Virus record (IMG/VR): IMGVR_UViG_3300032050_000130
Span: 1-62,867 of that record
Direction: 5' to 3' (one strand)
DNA length: 62,867 nucleotides
Source of the DNA: a virus
The stretch's first letter is position 1, and each line of letters starts with the position of its first letter. The translations under genes and the position numbers were made by a program. This document shows positions 43,852 through 52,559 of this stretch, piece by piece. The notes beneath the pieces are model-generated. The model was not told the origin of the DNA. It ran no database searches and saw only the letters and a program-made list of their open reading frames with translations.

Positions 43852-45890
43852 TATCTTACTCTACCTTTAATGTCTTTATCTGGATATTTTACTTCGAAAA
43901 CCGAAGGGTCTAATGATGGATAAACAATTTTATCTTTGGTTGCCGCATCAATATTATACGAATGTGGAGTATATTCATCACCACATTTATTAGTTATTTT
44001 TATCATAGGAACTGATTGTACACCCTCTACGTTAGCAAGTAACAATTCAATCTCACTTAAATTAATAGTTTGATTAAAAGTCCAATTATCTATTATAAAA
44101 TATTCTTTTAATTCATTAATACAATTAATCAATACTTCACTTTTATTATATGATTCATAACAAATAATTTCAAAATCTATACCAATGTTTATGACAAATC
44201 CATCTAAAATATTAATACCATCTGTAAGAATTTTATATTCATTCAAATAAGTTTTAATGTTTTCTTTTAAAGCTCTATTACTATTTACACCTGTTAAATT
44301 ACCGTTTACATCGTATGCTAACAAATATAGATTTATTGCAAATGGATTATTTTTTTCATTTTCATTTGATGTTTTACCAATTAAAAATTTTGTAATATCT
44401 TCTTTAACACTAGCAACATCCGGTTCTTCATTATCTGGTTTATTTACAAAACTCATAACCAAATCGGTAAATTCTTGCAAACTATTTGGAGATGCCAATA
44501 TAGAGGCCGGAGAATTATTATCCAACGTACCATCAGCGGTTGCGTAAGATTTAGCAACAGCACCAAATTTTGGTGGCATCGATAATACTCTTACTTGATA
44601 ATCTTTTGTGGTTACTGCTCTATTTTGAGAACCAAAATTTGCTAATGCATTTTGTCTAATTTCTTCAATAGTTTCACCGTTTTTACCACCATACGCAGGT
44701 ACATCGTTATCAATTGCAACTGAACTTTTCATTTTAATATATAACGAAAGTTCGGTTGTTGAAAATGATGTAATATCCTCATCAAATTCTATTCTACTTA
44801 TAGAATTAATTGAATTCACTGGTGAATTTGATTGTACTCCACCACCGATTAAATACTTAACCGTCATTGTTGTGTTTGCAGGTGATGTACCGTATGTTTT
44901 TGTTTTTAAAAAATTAGTTGGGTCAAAAGATTCTTCCAATCTATTAATAGAGTTTGGCAATCCAAGACCTACATTTTTAAGATTAGGTATTAATAGTTCA
45001 TCGGATGCAGAAGGGTCTCCTGCGCCGAATTGTATTAAGGTTGTACCATCGGTGTTAATACTGGTTGTAAATCTTCTAGGCGTTTTTATTGTTTTTAAAA
45101 TATAAGGAACAGATGATTTAAACTGATATAAATCAGGATCTTTTGATTCTATATTTGGTTGCTCAATAAAAACCATTTCTTGTCCTAAATACGGAACTTC
45201 ATACCATTTGTTATTATTAGAATCTCTTACATCTAATATTTGAATCACATTTGATTCCGGTAACAATATTCTTTGATACGGTGTATATGAATTAAAGTCT
45301 ATTATCTTTTCAACTTCGTTGCCAGATATTGCATCTACATATTTTTTAATTAAATAAAACGTTGGTTCTCCGGTTATAGAATCTCTTTGATAAACAGTAA
45401 TTTCTCTATCAATTTCTTGAGAAAAATCGATAATATCTAAACTTATAAAATTTATTCCATTAGATGATGTAGCTTGTAATCCCGATTTAATTCTTAAATA
45501 ATATTTTTCATCCGGCTTATTATTTACTCCAGAACCTATTGCCGGTACCAGTTGGTACACCGATAATTTTACAGCAGCCGGTGATGTTACTTTTGGTTTA
45601 TATCCTAAAAATCTTGCTAAAGGAATTACACTTTGTATATCATCTGCATATAGCATTAATGATTGTTTAAATGTATCATCTATATAATAAGAAAGAACAT
45701 CCCCAACATAAGCTGCCATTTCAATAAACATTGTACCTGGCGATGCTTCACTAAAATCATTATATGTTTTAGGAAAGTATGTTTTTGCGTATTCTACGAG
45801 TCCACTTCTAAAGGATTCAAAATCTTTATTAAGATATTTTACATCCTTTCCTCTATTTTTAAAATTCTTATTTACAACATTTATTGCCAT
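43851..45890 (-). CDS. gp6: Baseplate wedge protein, gp6/gpJ-like
   Basis: This 679-residue protein matches the T4 gp6 and P2 gpJ family, which forms the core ring of the baseplate wedge and responds to contact by changing conformation. The N-terminal stretch with YLNKDFESFRSGLVEYAKTYFP and SPGTMFIEMAAYVGDVLSYYIDD is diagnostic. T4 gp6 is 660 residues, so the length fits. The later part has NRAVTTKDYQVRVLSMPPKFG, a known J-like stretch. It lies directly after a gp25-like gene, the same pairing as in T4. Confidence 0.93.
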   Translation of the reverse strand: MAINVVNKNFKNRGKDVKYLNKDFESFRSGLVEYAKTYFPKTYNDFSEASPGTMFIEMAAYVGDVLSYYIDDTFKQSLMLYADDIQSVIPLARFLGYKPKVTSPAAVKLSVYQLVPAIGSGVNNKPDEKYYLRIKSGLQATSSNGINFISLDIIDFSQEIDREITVYQRDSITGEPTFYLIKKYVDAISGNEVEKIIDFNSYTPYQRILLPESNVIQILDVRDSNNNKWYEVPYLGQEMVFIEQPNIESKDPDLYQFKSSVPYILKTIKTPRRFTTSINTDGTTLIQFGAGDPSASDELLIPNLKNVGLGLPNSINRLEESFDPTNFLKTKTYGTSPANTTMTVKYLIGGGVQSNSPVNSINSISRIEFDEDITSFSTTELSLYIKMKSSVAIDNDVPAYGGKNGETIEEIRQNALANFGSQNRAVTTKDYQVRVLSMPPKFGAVAKSYATADGTLDNNSPASILASPNSLQEFTDLVMSFVNKPDNEEPDVASVKEDITKFLIGKTSNENEKNNPFAINLYLLAYDVNGNLTGVNSNRALKENIKTYLNEYKILTDGINILDGFVINIGIDFEIICYESYNKSEVLINCINELKEYFIIDNWTFNQTINLSEIELLLANVEGVQSVPMIKITNKCGDEYTPHSYNIDAATKDKIVYPSLDPSVFEVKYPDKDIKGRVR

Positions 45891-45893
45891 ATG

Positions 45894-46325
45894 TTAGCTT
45901 CTTACTTTAAAATTTACATCAAATAACTGATTATTATAATCCGCTTGAAAAGTTATTTTTATTTCCAATTCTCCTCTATCTAACATATCTGGAGTAGAAC
46001 TTACTTCTATCTGCGAAATTGATACCTGCGGAATCCAGAACGCTATCGTTCTTTCTATTTCATTAAAAATTTTATTATTCAAATCTTCACTCTGTTGCTC
46101 AAAAATAAATTGATGTAGATTAGAACCAAAAAGTGGTTGATTAATTCTTTCTCCTCTTTTTGTTGATAATAAATTTTTTAAATTCGTTTTAAGTTGAGTT
46201 ATATTATCATATGCCAATTCAAATGTATTATTTGTCATAGCATATGGGTATTTTATGCCATATGCATAATCTTGAACATTTTTATTATTCCCTGTTACGA
46301 TATATTGCCCAACTATTATTGCCAT
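45894..46325 (-). CDS. gp25: Baseplate wedge protein, gp25-like
   Basis: This 143-residue protein is the gp25 (lysozyme-like fold, non-enzymatic) wedge subunit that joins gp6 to the sheath. The family core is visible as IKTNLKNLLSTKRGER-type sequence (here LKTNLKNLLSTKRGERINQPLFGSNL) followed by a LEIKITF strand. T4 gp25 is 132 residues. It lies 3 bases before gp6 and shares a stop/start position with the gene above, as expected for a conserved wedge cluster. Confidence 0.92.
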   Translation of the reverse strand: MAIIVGQYIVTGNNKNVQDYAYGIKYPYAMTNNTFELAYDNITQLKTNLKNLLSTKRGERINQPLFGSNLHQFIFEQQSEDLNNKIFNEIERTIAFWIPQVSISQIEVSSTPDMLDRGELEIKITFQADYNNQLFDVNFKVRS

Positions 46326-46825
46326 TATTTTTTCTTAAATCTTTTAACAAGTTCAGAATAATCTCTATTCAAAGCTTTATCCAATTCGGCAACACCAGTT
46401 TGAACACCCAATCCAGTTGGCTGTGGTCCTCTAGCTAAATCACCATATCCCATTTTATCAGCTATTGCAGTTCTACCTACAATTGAACCCATATCTGCTT
46501 GTCCAAAATTCATTGTTCTGAATCCACCATCACCGGTAGCCGGTGCTATTGCAGTTTCATTTAAAATTTGATTAATCATTGGGTTTTTACTAAATTGCTT
46601 TTGCTCTACTACTTTGGTTTGAATAGATTCTACTATCGTTTCATCTTCCATCATAGCTTTGGCCATTGATAATCCAGTATTTTTTGATTTAGTAGGTTGT
46701 TTTCCTTCTGATATTAGTTTTTTCATTTCGGCTCTTACAGTTTCCTTAATTAAGGTTGGTAATTGTTGTTTTAATTCCTCTTTTATTAAGATTTGTATGG
46801 CCTGTAATAGTTTATCAGTATTCAT
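46325..46825 (-). CDS. Baseplate-cluster hypothetical protein
   Basis: This 166-residue protein has a helical, Lys/Glu-rich first half (NTDKLLQAIQILIKEELKQQLP), a Gly/Met-rich middle (ATGDGGFRTMNFGQADMGS) and a basic end (VKRFKKK). It is not recognised. It starts after a 54-base gap with a motif copy and leads into gp25, so it may open the wedge operon. A linker or assembly factor is possible. Confidence 0.7.
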   Translation of the reverse strand: MNTDKLLQAIQILIKEELKQQLPTLIKETVRAEMKKLISEGKQPTKSKNTGLSMAKAMMEDETIVESIQTKVVEQKQFSKNPMINQILNETAIAPATGDGGFRTMNFGQADMGSIVGRTAIADKMGYGDLARGPQPTGLGVQTGVAELDKALNRDYSELVKRFKKK

Positions 46826-46844
46826 AATATTGATTTGTTATGTT

Positions 46845-46853
46845 TATAAATAT
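46845..46853 (-). promoter_or_regulatory. ATATTTATA motif, candidate phage promoter
   Basis: This exact copy lies 19 bases upstream of the ATG at 46825, in the gap between hub enzymes and the wedge genes. Confidence 0.45.
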
Positions 46854-46879
46854 TTAGATTGATTATTTTTGAGTTTATC

Positions 46880-47800
46880 CTAAAATGAGAAAACAGAACT
46901 ACCTATGACAATTCCTTTTTTTCTCAAATTTAATAGATAATCGTAACTTCTTCCTCGTATTCTAACTGGTTTTCCGTTTTGATAAATAATATTACCTCTA
47001 TCACAATTAACGTACAAACAATCATTATTAGAAGTAAAGTTTATAATTCTCTTATCTACATTTGGTAAAATATTTTTTATAGCTCCATATATTGATATTT
47101 CAATATTTCTAGTAGGGCCGTTTAAATAGTTTGGACTGGCTCTAAATCCATTTATAGAACTACCAGTTACGGCTTCAAACTGAAACTGTTGGGAAAGGAT
47201 ATCCGTAACCGTATCAAATTTAAATCTGGTATTACCTGCTCCTACTGGTGTAAATTTGGTTCTAACCCTATTTAATATAGCAGCCGCTACATATGCTTCT
47301 TCGGTTTGGTTTCTTCCTGCTTCTGAAAAGATTGCTGCAATAAAATTACTCCATTCTTCATCTGACATATTTCTACCTAAATAATTTTCTGCAATCTTTC
47401 TTGCATCTGTGCCACTTGCAACATACGATGTATTTGGAGTATTAGCAGTATTAATTGTTTTTGCTCCATTATAAATTGGTGCCGCTTCTACTTCGGCTGG
47501 GTATGCAACTGCAAATAATTGCTCAACATCTTCTTTGTAATATTCTATTTCAGCAAGTGTCAAATCACCAGTACTTTTAAACCCAGTAGATACGGCCGGT
47601 GCATCTGGTATTGATACGGATGGTTGCTCTGGCTCACATACATATCCTCTCCAAGATGCAACACTTGGTAAAGTAAGACCATTTGCAAATGTAGTAGTAC
47701 AAACGGCTTGTCCTTCTACCGTTAGTAGATGCTGTTTAGCCAATGATATAAAATCATTTACTAAAAGTTCACATCTATTGTTTGGTATAATTTTAGACAT
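46880..47800 (-). CDS. SleB-like cell-wall hydrolase, baseplate hub enzyme
   Basis: This 306-residue protein has a C-terminal SleB/hydrolase_2-type domain from about residue 130: AENYLGRNMSDEEWSNFIAAIFSEAGRN with the probable catalytic Glu160, then YVAAAILNRVRTKF. These enzymes cut peptidoglycan glycan strands. The N-terminal 125 residues are a separate part with Cys and acidic sequence. It lies beside the spike and an SGNH esterase gene, so it probably serves as the virion lysin that opens the wall during entry, the job done by the lysozyme domain of T4 gp5. No signal peptide is present, which suits a virion enzyme. Confidence 0.8.
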   Translation of the reverse strand: MSKIIPNNRCELLVNDFISLAKQHLLTVEGQAVCTTTFANGLTLPSVASWRGYVCEPEQPSVSIPDAPAVSTGFKSTGDLTLAEIEYYKEDVEQLFAVAYPAEVEAAPIYNGAKTINTANTPNTSYVASGTDARKIAENYLGRNMSDEEWSNFIAAIFSEAGRNQTEEAYVAAAILNRVRTKFTPVGAGNTRFKFDTVTDILSQQFQFEAVTGSSINGFRASPNYLNGPTRNIEISIYGAIKNILPNVDKRIINFTSNNDCLYVNCDRGNIIYQNGKPVRIRGRSYDYLLNLRKKGIVIGSSVFSF

Positions 47801-47802
47801 TT

Positions 47803-48852
47803 TTAATATTTTGATATATGTTCATATAATCTTTTGGCCTGTGCATATGACGGGTGGAATCCATCTCCAATAACACCTAAAGAAATTTTTGGAACAATTA
47901 TTGCATTTTTTATAATGTTTATTGATTTTTGAAAAACTCTATACTCTGCTAATAATTTTTCCATTTCAGCTCTTGTTTTTACTAATCTAGTTGGTTTTGT
48001 TGAATTATCTCCCATATCGATATCAGAATCATATCCCGTTACCACTACTGCTTCCGCTCCGGTTGCTCTAACTGTATCAACCATACTTTGTAATGCATTT
48101 AAAATTTGCGGAGTTTTTCTACCAGAATAACAATCGTTTACTCCACCATAGATATAAACTTTATCGTATTTATTAGTTTTCAGTCTTGCTTCCAAATTAG
48201 GTTTCATCCAAGCGGTAAGTTGTTCTCCCCCTTTTGCCAGTATCTCAATATTTAAATCCTTTCTTTGTGTTTGAAATATTCCTGACCAAGTATACTTTGA
48301 TATAACCGTAATAGAATCTCCAACTATTAATATTTTTTTACCACTTGGATTTCCAGGTGGCGGATTTTGTTGATTATTTTGTCTATTAGATGGTGCCGTA
48401 TTTGATTGATTATTTTGTCTATTGGGTGGAGTTGGTGGCGTACTTGCACCCGCATTTGTATTCTTCCATTGCCCTACAACAGAAACATAATTACTATTAG
48501 CCGTTATATTTGCTACCGCACCTGCCGCCGCTTGGGTAGCGGTTATCAATGGTGGAGTTGGTGTAACTAAAGTTGCACCTGTCCAATATATTTTTACTCC
48601 CTCTCCCATTGCACCTGTTAAATCATATGCATCAGTAGATGATAATCCGGTATTAAGTGCTCTAATAAATGCCGTTTTCATACCTTCAATATTTCCTTTT
48701 AAAATAGGAATTCGGTTTATACTATCTCCACCTCTCTTTACACACGCATCATATTCTTTTGCATAAACATCCGCAACGTATTCTATGCTAGATACTCTTG
48801 ATGCATCACATAATTTTTGAAGTACGTTATTTTTAAAAATTTCCCAAGACAT
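47803..48852 (-). CDS. SGNH/GDSL-family esterase in the baseplate hub region
   Basis: This 349-residue protein has an SGNH hydrolase domain from about residue 170. Visible are block I GDSIT with Ser180, a block II Gly in KGGEQ, block III GGVND and block V with Asp330 and His333 (DGFHP). The N-terminal 165 residues are a separate domain with an Asn/Pro-rich linker (TPPTPPNRQNN). Such esterases deacetylate peptidoglycan or polysaccharides. Two bases separate it from the SleB-like gene, so the pair may remove acetyl groups and then cut the wall. The substrate is not known. Confidence 0.82.
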   Translation of the reverse strand: MSWEIFKNNVLQKLCDASRVSSIEYVADVYAKEYDACVKRGGDSINRIPILKGNIEGMKTAFIRALNTGLSSTDAYDLTGAMGEGVKIYWTGATLVTPTPPLITATQAAAGAVANITANSNYVSVVGQWKNTNAGASTPPTPPNRQNNQSNTAPSNRQNNQQNPPPGNPSGKKILIVGDSITVISKYTWSGIFQTQRKDLNIEILAKGGEQLTAWMKPNLEARLKTNKYDKVYIYGGVNDCYSGRKTPQILNALQSMVDTVRATGAEAVVVTGYDSDIDMGDNSTKPTRLVKTRAEMEKLLAEYRVFQKSINIIKNAIIVPKISLGVIGDGFHPSYAQAKRLYEHISKY

Positions 48853-48853
48853 T

Positions 48854-49462
48854 TTATTTATTTATTTCTTTTGCAATTTGTGCTACGGCCGATTGCCCTT
48901 TTGACGCTATGTTTTGAGCCTGAGATAATACCGTTGTTTGTAAACTTTGTACCTGCGATAATGCACCTTGTGCTTGTGATGCTAATCCTTTTGCTTGTGA
49001 TGCTAATCCTTGTGCCTGTGATAAAGCGTTTTGAGCCAATCCTTGTGCCTGAGATGCCAATCCTTGTGCCTGAGATGCCAATCCTTGTGCCTGAGATGCC
49101 AATCCTTGTGCTTGTGTTGTCAATCCTTTTAATTTTTCTAATTCAGCTTTTTTAAATTTTTTAGGTACAGGTACTTCTTTTGGCTTAAACAACTTTGGTT
49201 TTTTAATATTAACTTTTGTTTTCTTAAGATTATTAAGTTTATCTTGTAATTCTTTATATTTGGCAGCTGCCTTATCAGCTAATTCTTTTGATGGCAATTT
49301 TCCTTCTAATGCCTTTAAAGGGTTATCAATTTTAGGAATTCCAGGAATATTAAAATTGTTGACTAAATTTGAAGCATCTTGTATCTTTCCCAATGCTTCC
49401 GTAGGATTTATTGGTAGATTTGAAATTTCTTTATTTACAATATTATTTAAAAATTCTGCCAT
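48854..49462 (-). CDS. Repeat-rich rod protein, LASQAQG heptads
   Basis: This 202-residue protein has a folded-looking N-terminal 80 residues (PTEALGKIQDASNLVNNFNIPGIP) and a basic part (KLFKPKEVPVPKKFKKAELEK). Residues about 110-185 are then built of seven-residue LASQAQG-like units. The regular small/hydrophobic spacing suits a helical bundle or tail-tube-like rod. It sits between the spike gene and the esterase. The role is inferred as hub or needle connector; no family is recognised. Confidence 0.65.
   Translation of the reverse strand: MAEFLNNIVNKEISNLPINPTEALGKIQDASNLVNNFNIPGIPKIDNPLKALEGKLPSKELADKAAAKYKELQDKLNNLKKTKVNIKKPKLFKPKEVPVPKKFKKAELEKLKGLTTQAQGLASQAQGLASQAQGLASQAQGLAQNALSQAQGLASQAKGLASQAQGALSQVQSLQTTVLSQAQNIASKGQSAVAQIAKEINK
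48960..49124 (-). repeat. 21-base tandem repeats encoding LASQAQG units
   Basis: Three perfect 21-base copies (49041-49061, 49062-49082, 49083-49103; unit CCTTGTGCCTGAGATGCCAAT on the plus strand) sit within more degenerate copies on both sides. Each unit codes for one seven-residue repeat, so copy number can change without breaking the frame. Confidence 0.9.
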
Positions 49463-49465
49463 AAT

Positions 49466-50707
49466 TTATGAAGTTTGATTTTGTTTACTCAAAATATTAT
49501 TTAATTTTCCGGATATTTCATCAAATTTTGGTTTATTTTCTGGTCCAATTTTTGTAGGTCCCGCTGGTGTTAAAAATTGCATATTAACTACTGCTTCTAA
49601 TAATTCAACAAGTAAATCAACAAGTTGCTGTCCTTTTACCATAGGTTCTAATTGTTGATTTCCTAAAAATATTGAACCCTTACCAGTATAAAAGTTTACA
49701 TTTCTGTCATTTGTCATTACAAAAATATCATCTCCAACAGTAACATCTATTCCCAATTTATTATCAATAGATAATCCCCCATCGGAAATAAAACCATAAT
49801 TCTTTTTTGAATAAAAAATTAACTCACCTGATTTTGAAGATAAAATAATTCTACCCGAATTTAAAAGTAATTGGTCTCCACTTAATTTTTGCGGATATGA
49901 ATCAAAACTATTAGGTTTTGTTGCAAAATCAGATGTGCCATTTTTATCAACTACTCCCGGTTGAAATCCCAATTCATATTGTCCAGAGGTCATTGCTATG
50001 ATAGTACCATCTCTATTTATATCTTCGGTTGTTGTTACATCAGGACCAGATGCTTTACTTATACTATTTTCACCGTTTCTTATAATAGTTGTTGGTGCAA
50101 ATACTCTACCTGGATTGTTATATCCAGAAAATCGTATTGATTGACCAAAACGAGATTCAATAGTTGTATCACCTTCGTATAATTTTAATTTATGAATACC
50201 AGGTTCAAACTTAAAATAATCACCGAATTTATCAAATTTAGAACTTAAATCTTGATTCGTTTTAGTAATACCTGTTGCTTGTACGTTTCTGATATTTTGT
50301 ATATTTCCCTCTGGTGCTTTATCTTCTTGCTTATCTTCTCTTTTTGTACTGATTTGATTAATTACCGCATTTGTATTTTGGTTATCACTAGGATACATTC
50401 TCTGATAAAATATCCCAGCACCATTTTTTACAATTTTTACAATTTCATTTACAGTTGGTAAATTATTTGTATTCGAATCCAGTTTTAAAGCAAGTGGTAA
50501 TTCCGATTCATTTGATGTAAAATTATTTAATTCTCTAAATTTTATAGCCCCAATGTATGCCATTTTATTGGATTTTTGTGCTATATCTGGATGGGTTTCA
50601 TCCAATATTACCGAATACACTACACCAAATTCTGTTGTAACTTCACCGGTACCAATAGTTCTAATATTTCTAGAATTGGATATTCTATTTGCAAATAAGT
50701 TACCCAT
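49466..50707 (-). CDS. Baseplate central spike, gp5-like without lysozyme domain
   Basis: This 413-residue protein fits the gp5/VgrG spike type. An N-terminal OB-fold-like part includes EFGVVYSVILDETHPDIAQ and YIGAIKFREL. Then come KLYEGDTTIESRFGQSIRFSG and a long repetitive C-terminal region (GRIILSSKSGELIFYSKKNYGF, VTVGDDIFVMTNDRNVNFY) like the gp5 beta-helix. The lysozyme domain found in T4 gp5 is absent. Cell-wall activity is instead coded next door, at 46880-48852. It would form the needle that pierces the outer membrane. Confidence 0.8.
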   Translation of the reverse strand: MGNLFANRISNSRNIRTIGTGEVTTEFGVVYSVILDETHPDIAQKSNKMAYIGAIKFRELNNFTSNESELPLALKLDSNTNNLPTVNEIVKIVKNGAGIFYQRMYPSDNQNTNAVINQISTKREDKQEDKAPEGNIQNIRNVQATGITKTNQDLSSKFDKFGDYFKFEPGIHKLKLYEGDTTIESRFGQSIRFSGYNNPGRVFAPTTIIRNGENSISKASGPDVTTTEDINRDGTIIAMTSGQYELGFQPGVVDKNGTSDFATKPNSFDSYPQKLSGDQLLLNSGRIILSSKSGELIFYSKKNYGFISDGGLSIDNKLGIDVTVGDDIFVMTNDRNVNFYTGKGSIFLGNQQLEPMVKGQQLVDLLVELLEAVVNMQFLTPAGPTKIGPENKPKFDEISGKLNNILSKQNQTS

Positions 50708-50708
50708 A

Positions 50709-51101
50709 TTACTTCATTTTCTTTTTTAAATCTTCTAACTCAAATTCTAAATCATCTACTCTTTCCACTTCTTGTTTAGTTTCTTCTAATTCTTTAAGCA
50801 ATTGATTCTTTTCAAATTCAGTAAGGAATCCATCCTGTCCTTCGGTTTTCTTTTCTGCTGCTATAATTTTTGTTGCAATGGTTGCCAGTTTAACTAACTG
50901 GTCATCGTTCTTAACTGAACTATCAATGAGTGATGATAATATAGGCCCTATACTGGCTACATCGCCCGCATGTTTTATCATCTTCTTTAATTCTTCTATT
51001 AAAGAACTTATTTTTTGTTTTTTACTTAATTGGTTGTTATAAATGTCCTCAAATAGAGAACTTAGATTTTTTCCTTTAAATAACTCGAAATCTGTTGACA
51101 T
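50709..51101 (-). CDS. Conserved small phage protein, tail cluster
   Basis: This 130-residue helical protein starts MSTDFELFKGKNLSSLFEDIYNNQ and has a coiled-coil end (LEFELEDLKKKMK). A similarly built protein is conserved beside gp5-like genes in T4-like phages of marine bacteria, but I cannot give a role. It precedes the spike gene with one base between them and follows a motif copy, so it may open the hub operon. Confidence 0.7.
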   Translation of the reverse strand: MSTDFELFKGKNLSSLFEDIYNNQLSKKQKISSLIEELKKMIKHAGDVASIGPILSSLIDSSVKNDDQLVKLATIATKIIAAEKKTEGQDGFLTEFEKNQLLKELEETKQEVERVDDLEFELEDLKKKMK

Positions 51102-51122
51102 ACTTTAGTATTTTTGTATGTC

Positions 51123-51131
51123 TATAAATAT
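51123..51131 (-). promoter_or_regulatory. ATATTTATA motif, candidate phage promoter
   Basis: This exact copy lies 21 bases upstream of the ATG at 51101, in the 50-base gap between the Ntn-hydrolase and hub genes. Confidence 0.45.
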
Positions 51132-51151
51132 GTATTATGAAAAAAGTGGAA

Positions 51152-51967
51152 TTATAATTCTATTATCTCAATTTTTATCTTCGGTTGGTAATCTTTAGGT
51201 AGTTGATTGTTTATACCCTTAAACTCCTTTACTTTATCTTTAAAATATGTAATTTGTAATATACGGTCTGTTAGATTCATTACCGTTTGTGAAGAAGTAG
51301 ACATCTCTTTGGTATCTCTTTTCATATTCAATTGTGGTCTATTTGGAAAGTATTCCTTTCTCATAGCGTTTGCTATTTCTTTCCAATCTTCTACCTTATC
51401 AACTGATTTTTCAGCGGATATCTTTCTCATTTTAGATGATAGATATTTCTCACCATTTGTGTATCCAGCATCGGTGAACATATGTCCGTGATTTGTACGA
51501 ACAACCGGTGATTCCGAATTTTGTACCTTAATATCTGGTTTGTGTTTAGATGTAGTTTCAATACTAACCATATGTTTTGGAGATGATACAAATGTATGTC
51601 CTTTTAGGGATAATCCACTCTTACCTTTATAAGTTATAGCCGCTTTTAATGCCTGTTTGATTGTTGGTTGTTTGATAATGTTTCTCATCTTATCACCATC
51701 AGGTCCAGGTTTACCACCTTTTTTAACTATCTTATGTTCAGCTTCATCATGTCCAACTAATAGTGCTGAGTTTACAACTCCAATTCCATTTTCATTCAAC
51801 CCTTCACTCCAATCGGTAATTATATCATGCAAATATGCAACTTCAACACCATCTATAATAGTGTGAATAATTTCTAATTCAGGATTATAAGCTCTATCTC
51901 TATTTTTAGCCAGAATAAACTTATCACCAACTTCTTTAGATACAATAATACATTCCGAAAGTTTCAT
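51152..51967 (-). CDS. Ntn-hydrolase, linear amide C-N hydrolase (choloylglycine/AAT-like)
   Basis: This 271-residue protein resembles the choloylglycine hydrolase/acyltransferase fold. Cys6 is followed by IIVSK, then AKNRDRAY near residue 20 and GLNENGIGVVNSAL near residue 57. NHGHMFTDAGY near residue 160 matches the later Asn-containing active-site region. In this family the N-terminal nucleophile Cys must be exposed by cutting off the residues in front. Here these are MKLSE, and LSE is itself a gp21-type cleavage site. The substrate is unknown (amide bond in a peptide, lipid or signal). It is followed by two small genes with similar N-terminal peptides. Confidence 0.78.
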   Translation of the reverse strand: MKLSECIIVSKEVGDKFILAKNRDRAYNPELEIIHTIIDGVEVAYLHDIITDWSEGLNENGIGVVNSALLVGHDEAEHKIVKKGGKPGPDGDKMRNIIKQPTIKQALKAAITYKGKSGLSLKGHTFVSSPKHMVSIETTSKHKPDIKVQNSESPVVRTNHGHMFTDAGYTNGEKYLSSKMRKISAEKSVDKVEDWKEIANAMRKEYFPNRPQLNMKRDTKEMSTSSQTVMNLTDRILQITYFKDKVKEFKGINNQLPKDYQPKIKIEIIEL

Positions 51968-51970
51968 TTC

Positions 51971-52558
51971 TTATTGGATATATGCGTTCAATTCATATGA
52001 GTTTCTCATACCATAAACCTGAATTTGAAGTTTCTTTCTTTGAACCTTACCATCTTTAGATAATTCAATACTAAATTTATTAGTCTTGCCTTCCGATGGT
52101 TTACGAGGGCCCATTCCTATTTGTCTGAATGCATCATCGTCATTTATTTCATATCCTTTTTTCTCTGCATATGCTCTAGCTGCATTTATAGCTGATGTAT
52201 ATGATTTGTGATATACTTCGTAATCTGATTTTGCTTCTTTTATAGATTCATTAACTCCTTCAAATAATCTAACAGAAAGAATTACATCTTTACTTATATT
52301 TAAATTTCTTACTTTATGTCTTTCCAAATCGTAAGATGGATTACCAATTGTATTTGCTTTAGCAACTACACCATTTTTAATAAAGTGTGGTTGTAATCCA
52401 GAATAGTTGTCATCTCTAAACATGAAAACATTATTAGGTAATTCTTTGGATATTTTAATTATTTTCTTTAAACCTTCCTTACCCATAAAGCAACCACCTT
52501 TACAAACAGTTCCTCCGTAAGTTACACCTTTTACAAATGCTTCTTTTAAACTTTTCAT
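51971..52558 (-). CDS. Phage protein with capsid-targeting-like N-terminus
   Basis: This 195-residue protein starts MKSLKEAFVKG, with Leu-Lys-Glu as a possible gp21 site. A Cys/Gly-rich stretch (TVCKGGCFMGKEG) follows, then a mixed middle part. The conserved C-terminal domain has SAINAARAYAEKKGYEIND, then RKPSEGKTNKFSIELSK, and ends SYELNAYIQ. This C-terminal pattern is familiar from many T4-like phage proteins but has no known role. It lies 3 bases before the Ntn-hydrolase, in the same operon. Confidence 0.72.
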   Translation of the reverse strand: MKSLKEAFVKGVTYGGTVCKGGCFMGKEGLKKIIKISKELPNNVFMFRDDNYSGLQPHFIKNGVVAKANTIGNPSYDLERHKVRNLNISKDVILSVRLFEGVNESIKEAKSDYEVYHKSYTSAINAARAYAEKKGYEINDDDAFRQIGMGPRKPSEGKTNKFSIELSKDGKVQRKKLQIQVYGMRNSYELNAYIQ

Positions 52559-52559
52559 A

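Noticed and set aside
49041-49103. Three identical direct repeats, considered as a CRISPR array
   Set aside because: The units are contiguous with no spacers and encode LASQAQG heptads in frame.
51149-51160. GAATTATAATTC palindrome near the Ntn-hydrolase stop
   Set aside because: It is short and AT-rich without a T-run, so it is not a convincing terminator or operator.
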